From Cristatella mucedo (taxonomy: Eukaryota > Bryozoa > Phylactolaemata > Cristatellidae), in contig WPIO01000018.1 in the NCBI GenBank assembly GCA_009760855.2, forward strand, positions 3,999,001-4,063,000: 64,000 nucleotides of DNA. The letters run 5' to 3'. The notes beneath the pieces are model-generated. The model did not search any database and was not told where the DNA came from. It saw nothing but the letters and a program-made list of their open reading frames with translations. Shown piece by piece: positions 57,743 through 64,000 of the stretch. The position numbers and the translations under genes are program-made. Numbering within the stretch: position 1 is the first letter of the stretch; each line of letters begins with the position of its first letter.

Positions 57743-58960
57743 TATAATAATAATAATAATAATACACTCGATAAAGCGCCTTCAGAGGACTTGGTCTCTT
57801 TCTAGGCACTTTAGATTGCTGCAAGGGAAGCGCGATCGAATGGCAAGTGATAGGGCGCTCAATTCTCAACAGGAATAATGTGCTTATGCGTGCTGCCACT
57901 GGCCGCATTTGCATGGTGACCCTGTGCATGTCACCCCTAACCATGTTATTCCTGTTCTTTATCAAGCACGATATTACTCACGATTCAATTGCATTTCCCT
58001 TTGCAGCAAATTTAAAGCGCCTAGAAATAGGTTGAGTTATCTGAGGGATAATGCACTCGATAAAGCGCCCTCAGAGAACTTAATCTCTTTCCTGGCGTTT
58101 TACATTTGCTGCAAAGGGAAATCTAGGTGTCATGCTCCAAAGTGACCTTTCGTTACACAACCACATCAGCTCCATAGTCAAGTCTTCCTACTGTTAGCTA
58201 CTCAACGTTGCTAAAATTCATGCTTGCTTAGATAGGGATACCGCACCCAAGTTTTTCCATGGATTTGTGACATCTAGTCTTTACTTCTCTCACTCAATGC
58301 TTTCTGGTCTACCGACCTGTGAAGTCAGGCACTTGCAGGTGGCACAAAACTTTGCAAATAGGCTTGTCTGTCGTGAGCGCTTCAGTTGCCACATGACACC
58401 ACTTCTCGCCGACCCAACCGACTACCAGTCAAGCACTGCGTCGAATTCAAGGTTTTTTGTCGCTCTCTTTGGGTCCCTTTATTCTTTGACTCCAGCCTAC
58501 CTATCAGATCTACTACCTCACCAGGCTAAGCATCCAGCCACCAGCTTTTTAGGATCTAACTGTTTACCCATACATCGTATAAACCTCAAATTATGTGGAT
58601 ACCTTGCCTTTAGTCTCTATGCTCCAAAAGCTTGGAACTCACTCCCGACGTGCGTCATGACATATCCTGACTTGACCACATTAAAAAAGAACTTTAAAAC
58701 GCACCTATTTAGGACAGCATTTAGTGGGTCCCTGTGATTTGTCCTTCGTGTACTTATGCGTGCTGACACTGTTTCATGCTGCCAATAACCGCACTTGCAT
58801 GCTGACCTTGTGCATGACACCCCTAACCATGTTATTCTTGTTGTTTATTGTGCATGCTACCACTACCCATCCGATCGTGTTTCCTTTGCAGCAAATGTAA
58901 AGCGCCAAAAAAGAGATTGAGTTCTCTCTGAGGGAGCTTTATTAAGTGTGTTAATATTAT
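57743..58960. mobile_element. Composite of four L2-A pieces in alternating orientation
   Basis: Reading left to right: 57743-57880 is an L2-A tail and hairpin on the minus strand. About 57885-58050 is the 3' UTR and hairpin on the plus strand, ending GTTGAGTTATCTGAGGG without the usual GCGCTTTATC. Then 58050-58120 is again a hairpin block on the minus strand. Finally 58121-58960 is a plus-strand copy from LGVMLQSDL through the C-terminal region and FRTAFSGSL to the tail GAGCTTTATTAAGTGTG. The frame at 58267-58737 is the RT C-terminus with several substitutions. Confidence 0.8.
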
Positions 58961-58964
58961 TATT

Positions 58965-59420
58965 CCTATTCTGATAGGTAGGCTGAAGCCAGAGAATGAA
59001 GGAACTACAAGGGAGCAACAGTTTCTTAGAAGTCGATGCTCTGCTTATTGTAGAGGTAGTGCAGGTCGTTTAGAAGTACTGTTACAACAGCAGGCTGTTA
59101 GACCCTTAATCAATGAGTTGCAGAAGTCGAGGTGGGTAGCTTATATACAATTCATTTGCATAGCGCTCCAGGAGAACTTAATCTCTATTCGGGCGCTTCC
59201 CATATGCCTCGGGGCTCGAGCGCATGACCTCAGCCAGGCCTTGGTCCCCGGGGCGAGAGCACCTTGACCGCTGGGCCAAACTAGCTCGGCTTCTGGTGCA
59301 TTGGCTAATTTAGATTTAGTCGATCCCTGTCTAAACATGGCTGATTTTTAGAAATTTTATATAGGTGAAAGTTTGATTGTTGAGCTGACGTGATCGTCTA
59401 ATAAAAGGTCACTTTGAAAC
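58965..59420 (-). mobile_element. L2-A LINE relic split by SINE-2
   Basis: RT C-terminal sequence (GATAGGTAGGCTGAAGCCAG, CAATGAGTTGCAGAAGTCGAG) stops near 59138 and resumes at about 59293 (TGCATTGGCTAATTTAGA, GACGTGATCGTCTAATAAAAGG). Decayed. Confidence 0.75.
59140..59292 (-). mobile_element. SINE-2, second copy
   Basis: The minus strand has an A-box-like TGGCCCAGCGGTCAAGG and a B-box region GGTCATGCGCTCGAGCCCC. The body and L2-like tail are GAAGCGCCCGAATAGAGATTAAG ... TTCTCCTGGAGCGCTATGC. It aligns with 21030-21182 over its length and interrupts an L2-A relic. Confidence 0.8.
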
Positions 59421-59479
59421 AGACGATCGCTACGAATCGCTCGATATGTAACGCATAGAGTGAGATGGAAGTATGTGCA

Positions 59480-61080
59480 TTCCGTAGTGAGAATAGAATT
59501 GGAGCTTCGTACAGTCAATTTCTTGTCGATTTGCCACGGATTGTAGTATCAGCCCCTACCATTGCTACCGATCACTGCACATTTTTGACAATTAACTGAA
59601 AAAGTAGTTTAAAAAATCCACGGTTTAACTTGGAACATGATAAAATGTTTTATGTAATGACCATTGAAGCTTCGTGAAGATAATTTGCAGTCTGTTTACC
59701 GCGGAATTGTAGTGCATTGCTACTTCAATCTGAGCCATTTCCCTAGATTGACATGCATTGCCCGAGATTGTACGAACGCATCTGGTCAAATGTAGTGTGG
59801 TTGCAATTTAGACATAGTACTTTGTAATACGCATTCAAAATTTGAGCATTAAGAAACCGACGTCGGGGCATATTTTTAGATTGCATTATTGGTCGTGGCC
59901 ATTGCTGTCCATTGCCGTGCATTGCTGCCAGTTAACGAGAAAATCCGCTCGAAAGTGCCGAGGTTTCACCGTGGACCCAAAACAACGTTTAATTTACTCA
60001 AAATCGGAGCTTGGGCGCTGCCGATTTCTCTTCGATTGGCCGAGGATTGGGGTATTGGCTTAGACCATTGCTGTCAATTGCCATTCATTGCTCGAGATTG
60101 TACGCGCGCGATTCGTTGAAATGATGTGATTGCACTTTTAATGCTGTGGTCTGTGACACGAAAGAAAGATTTTACATTGGGCCAGCCACTTTCCGACGAT
60201 TTGGTATAGATCATAATGAATAGGAGTGTTAGCCTCGGCTATTGCCGTCGACTGCTATAAACTGCCCGAAATTGAACGCACTGAGTGCTGAGAGTATGCT
60301 CGGGCAGTGAGAGGTTACGTGGAGTAAGAATGGGAGCTTCCTGCAGCCGACTTCTCGTCTTTTCTCGATTAACCAAAGGATCGTGGTATTGGCCTCAGCC
60401 ACCGCTGTCGATCGCCAAACATTGTTGCCGAGTAATCGAGGCAATTGCAGTGATGTGATTCCAAAGCAGCAGAAGATTAGAGCAACGTGCAATCACGATT
60501 AGAGCTGGCAATTGTACGAGTTCTGGTCGCCTTGCGGCGGATTGTGGTGGATTGCAGTATGGGACCGGGCCGTTGCAGTCGATTGTAGTGCATTACATGA
60601 GAACACGTATGAACAACGGAGTGAACTTTTGCGGATGCACTTTGAGCAGAGTTTAGTCTTATATGCAATGTTAATTAGAGCTCCATGTTAGAGATTTGAG
60701 AATGATTTGCAGCGGAATAGAGTAGATTGTGGAATTTATCTAGGTCAATTTGGGAAATTGCCTCACATTGCCAGACTGTGTGGATGAAAAAAACTTCATT
60801 TTAAGTGGGTGTGCGCAATGCCCAGTGCGGTTTAATATGCAATAAAAACTGGAGCTCGGCGCAGCATTTTTTCTAGTCTTTGTATTGTGGATGTAGTGGA
60901 TTGGGGTATTTAAACATGGTATTTCAGTCTATCGCAGTGCATTGCACGAGAATGGCCGTGCCAATGCAAGTGAAAATTTAAAAATGAAGTTTTCGCAGTT
61001 TTGTTTGATAGAATGTGCAAGCATTTGGAATGCATCTAGTGGATTTTAGTGCTATCATTTGTAGCTGCAAAATTTTGAAA
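59480..61080. repeat. Degenerate long-unit tandem array (ATTGC-rich)
   Basis: A GGAGCTTCGCGCAGCCGATTT-like start, GGATTGTGGTATTGG, CCATTGCTGTCGATTGCC, GCATTGCCCGAGATTGTACG and GATGTGATTGCA recur in this order, with unit starts near 59502, 60008, 60330 and 60852 and partial units between. The spacing is roughly 320-520 bp and the units are diverged. No open frame. Confidence 0.6.
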
Positions 61081-61505
61081 ATTAGTTTTACTGACTTCAC
61101 CCATTTTTTCCAGTAGATGACTAAATGGAAAATTATTTCCCTTTTTTCTGTACTTGTCGAGAGTACTTTAAATTAGTCTTCAAGTGAAGCTGTTTATTGT
61201 ATATATTTTAAATTATATTTCATATCAGGAATCTTTGTCGTCTCAAATTTTCTGTTCAAGGAAAATTAGTTTAAGCACCTATTCAGGCATACCTTATTAA
61301 AGAGCGTGCTTGCCGTCAGTGCTAGCTGAGTGAAGCAACATAACTTCCTCAGCAACTACTCTCGGATTAACTTCCATGGAATGCCTGTGGATCATTCTAA
61401 GTAAAATAATGTAAAGATAGAACTTCTTTAATGATTTTTTATTCAGAAATTTGTATAGGGGTGTTACTGTTTCAATATTGATATCTATATTTAGCGATAG
61501 CTTAC

Positions 61506-61593
61506 CTGAACTGATGATTACCAATAGATACCATGAAACCTGATTGGCGAATAGCAGAGAAATACGGAAGTTAGCGAACCAGTCATATTCCAT
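61506..61593 (-). CDS. Candidate signal-peptide exon
   Basis: ATG at 61593-61591, then MEYDWFANFRISLL, followed by a hydrophobic stretch SWYLLVIISS, ending TTCAG|GTAAGC at 61506/61505, a strong donor in phase 1 (29 codons plus one base). A short leader exon ending in phase 1 is the usual first exon for Ig-type genes, and phase 1 fits exon A or Ig-like exon 1. The intron would be 11.5 or 12.3 kb. It could instead belong to another gene; no promoter evidence. Confidence 0.4.
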
Positions 61594-61599
61594 AGCTCT

Positions 61600-62290
61600 C
61601 TTTCCAATAAAAAATCTGAATAAAGTAAAACAATAGACGCTGCGACATGTTGCTACTCCTTGGTGATTAAAAATGCTCAATCGCATTGTTGGCCGGCTAC
61701 TAGTGTGGCTATGTGAAAGTAAAGTACCTATTTGCTACAATGGCAAGCAAACAAACAAATGAATTGCACTGGCAGCACGAATGGCATTTAGGATGAATTA
61801 GTGTACAGACTATGCTTTGATTTATTTAAATCTTTAAAACATAATCCAGATCCGATAATACACCCTTACATGCATTACCATTAGCAGCGCTTTTTTTTTA
61901 GAAAAAAATATACAAAGTGTGGCTGATTCTCTTTTAATGAGATTCAATAAATTGAAAGCCTACATGACGTTTCATTTATTAGTTAATAGCTTGTACAAAT
62001 CTTCAGCAGCTGTTTCCTGTAATGAACTTATCTCATTAAGGTGATCCCTTTTCGGGTTCTAATTTGACTCTCAACATCATGTTGAATACGATACAATGAG
62101 ATCAGTGATGTGAAGAAACTCTGCATAGAACTGATAATTTGCCTGAGCAACAACCGGTTATTTCATTTCAGCCAACTGATTATTTTAACCCAACTTAACA
62201 AGCGTCAACTAGTGTTCAAGGATTATTGTAACATGTCATTCTTGACCACGCCCAAGGTAGTTCAAAACATTTTGACCTTACTGAGCAAGC
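61600..62290. other. Unassigned stretch upstream of the leader candidate
   Basis: AT-rich. No TATA box or other element I can defend. Confidence 0.35.
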
Positions 62291-62292
62291 CC

Positions 62293-62438
62293 AGGAGGTG
62301 AGGTGCTCGTCTTTCATCGCCAAGGTTGTGGGTTCGAATTCTGCAGTCGGGTGATTATTTGTTGCCAACTAAAAGCGGTGCTGATAGTAGATAAGGCTCT
62401 TCTGCCGCTATAAAAATGAGGCTGTTAAAATTAGCTAA
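62293..62438 (+). mobile_element. SINE-1 copy, diverged
   Basis: B box GTGGGTTCGAATTCTGC, the body AAAGCGGTGCTGATAG and AAGGCTCTTCTGCCGCTA, and GAGGCTGTTAAAATTAGCTAA. The head is partly decayed. Confidence 0.75.
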
Positions 62439-63124
62439 GACTTTGTAATCTTCCTTTTGTGTTCCAGTTGTTTTCATTAAACTTACTTTGAAACTTCATA
62501 AATAAGAATACAATCCAAAGCCGAGTTCTTCCCTTTTCAGTGCCTGACTAGTAGACCACACAACTACTGCTTTGATATGGAGATGGCATGATTAATGACT
62601 GCCCTGCGAGCAGCTACCAAGTACAGAAAATCTGCCCTTATCACGTTGATCGTACCCCAATTCTTTCAGAGCGCAGTAGCCTGAAAGCTTAATAAAAAGT
62701 TTTAGCTAAACCAGAGTGATTTTATCAGTAAAACATTTAGTACAAACTTTTAGTAATAAATATCAACCTTGTTGCGTATCTTCATTTGAATAATGTACGA
62801 TAAATTTTGAAAGAAAGCAGATGTATGGCTAAGCAAGCTAGATTTAGCGTACTGTTTTTTTTATTATGCATTCATATTTTTATTCCTCGTAAAATTCTAA
62901 AATAAGCCGCTTGGACGTGAGTTCATCAGTCTCTTTTAGTCTCTGACTTTTTTCCTTTGGACAAATGAAGAGAGCCTGTTTAAGAATTGAAAACTAATAA
63001 AGCTCTAGAGCAATTACTGAGATTTGAATTACCACTATAAAAGCGTTATTAATTACTGCTTACAAATCCTGAAAAATGTAAAATGTACCCTGACATTCAA
63101 GCACAGATCGATATATATATATAC
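62439..63124. other. Unassigned stretch
   Basis: Nothing recognised. Confidence 0.4.
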
Positions 63125-63262
63125 ACGCATGTATTGAGCGTACGACCACTAGCCATCCAATCGTGCTTCTTTTGCAGCAAATTTAAAGTGCCTAGAAGAG
63201 ATTGATTTCTCTGAGAGGGCAATATCGAATGTAATATTAGTTATTATTAATATCATTATTAG
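63125..63262 (+). mobile_element. L2-A LINE 3' end fragment
   Basis: CATCCAATCGTGCTTCTTTTG, GCAGCAAATTTAAAGTGCC, a mutated hairpin, then ATGTAATATTAGTTATTATTAA. Confidence 0.75.
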
Positions 63263-63619
63263 TCAATCATCCAGCTCGATTATTTGTCTAACAACCTCTA
63301 AAAAATTTTGCTTTGCAATCGTAATACTTTTCTTTACCTTAATAATGTAACGAACAAATAATAGTTGTGGTTAAACCGGATGGAAACCATGTTCGACAGA
63401 CGGAGCCCTCATAATTTGTATCGGAACCTTACTCATGAAGCGTTTTCCCGTTATCTGACTGGTGAGTATATCTCCAGTAGTATCTTCACGAAATGTGGAT
63501 ATAGTGTTTTATACAGTGACCTGTTACTAAGTTACCAAATCAGCTCCCAAGTCTAGTATGAATACTTTCATTTATCTAAAAATGCAAGTAGTTGGTATTT
63601 GTTACTGAGAGGGATATTA

Positions 63620-64000
63620 CTTCATATTAGTCTGCGTGTTCGTGACCTTCCACCTCGATTTGGGGAACTCGTTGCTTGCATGACTAGGCCAATTCAGACA
63701 GGCACTTACGGTGTGTGCAAAACTGGGCAGACAGACTTATCTCTCGTGAGCGTGGCAGCTGCGATGTTACACCACCTGTCGCTGACCTGCACTTGCTTCC
63801 AAAAAGTAACTTACTGACTTTAAGATTATGTCACTTGATCTTATTTCCATTCATTCTCTGGTTGTGGACTAACTATCACGGCGACACCCCAAGCAGGGAT
63901 ACGCGTCGTATCACCCGCTCTTCTGACTCGAAGCGTCTATTAATACCTTAACAAAACTCAAAATCTTTAGAGACCGCGCCTTTAGCTCATACACTTCCAA
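63620..64000 (+). mobile_element. L2-A LINE fragment running off the window
   Basis: RT C-terminal region in plus orientation: GGCCAATTCAGACAGGC, GACAGACTTATCTCTCGTGAGCG, GACCTGCACTTGCTTCC, TCACCCGCTCTTCTGACTCG and GAGACCGCGCCTTTAGCTC. Decayed; the 3' end lies beyond 64000. Confidence 0.75.

Overview
This is intergenic and intronic DNA from an animal nuclear genome. It is AT-rich, has spliced exons, holds many degraded non-LTR retrotransposons and tRNA-derived SINEs, and has long microsatellites. There is no operon structure and nothing prokaryotic. The species cannot be read from the sequence. The mix of L2/CR1-like LINEs, an R2-group LINE and tRNA SINEs, together with introns of 54 nt to 15 kb in one gene, suits an invertebrate such as a flatworm or another lophotrochozoan; this is inference.

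The one host gene I can support lies on the minus strand and spans most of the window. Five exons of 321-357 nt (48906-49226, 34079-34420, 23517-23849, 20302-20658, 4517-4861) each code for one secreted, immunoglobulin-like domain. Every one starts and ends in phase 1, has a clean acceptor and a GTAAG-like donor, and shares a four-cysteine pattern, with a W-x5-C signature in four of the five. Two small upstream exons (49800-49945 and 50000-50045) join in frame ahead of the first domain. A possible signal-peptide exon with a phase-1 donor sits at 61506-61593. No transmembrane segment or stop was found after the last domain, so the gene probably continues past position 1. A 198-bp piece of the fourth domain exon was copied about 1 kb upstream and is flanked by an 8-bp direct repeat.

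The introns are filled with transposable elements. L2-A is an L2/CR1-like LINE with a conserved hairpin tail ending in (TAA)n; there are about 20 copies, the best at 1-2760. L2-B is a related LINE with a different 3' end, and its best copy (8624-12130) has an intact reverse transcriptase but an inverted 5' half. A GC-rich R2-group LINE relic with a C2H2 finger and a reverse transcriptase lies at 45960-48530. SINE-1 is a tRNA-derived family with three copies. SINE-2 has a tRNA-like head and an L2-A-like tail, with two copies and one fragment. A 686-bp foldback-like DNA element, with inverted arrays of a GACATTTCCCCC-type motif and an 8-bp target duplication, sits inside an L2-A copy at 51751-52436.

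Regions without annotation (for example 12981-14140, 15546-17395, 17801-20301, 31731-34078, 42436-44455, 54061-56070) look like unique AT-rich intronic or intergenic DNA with only spurious short ORFs.
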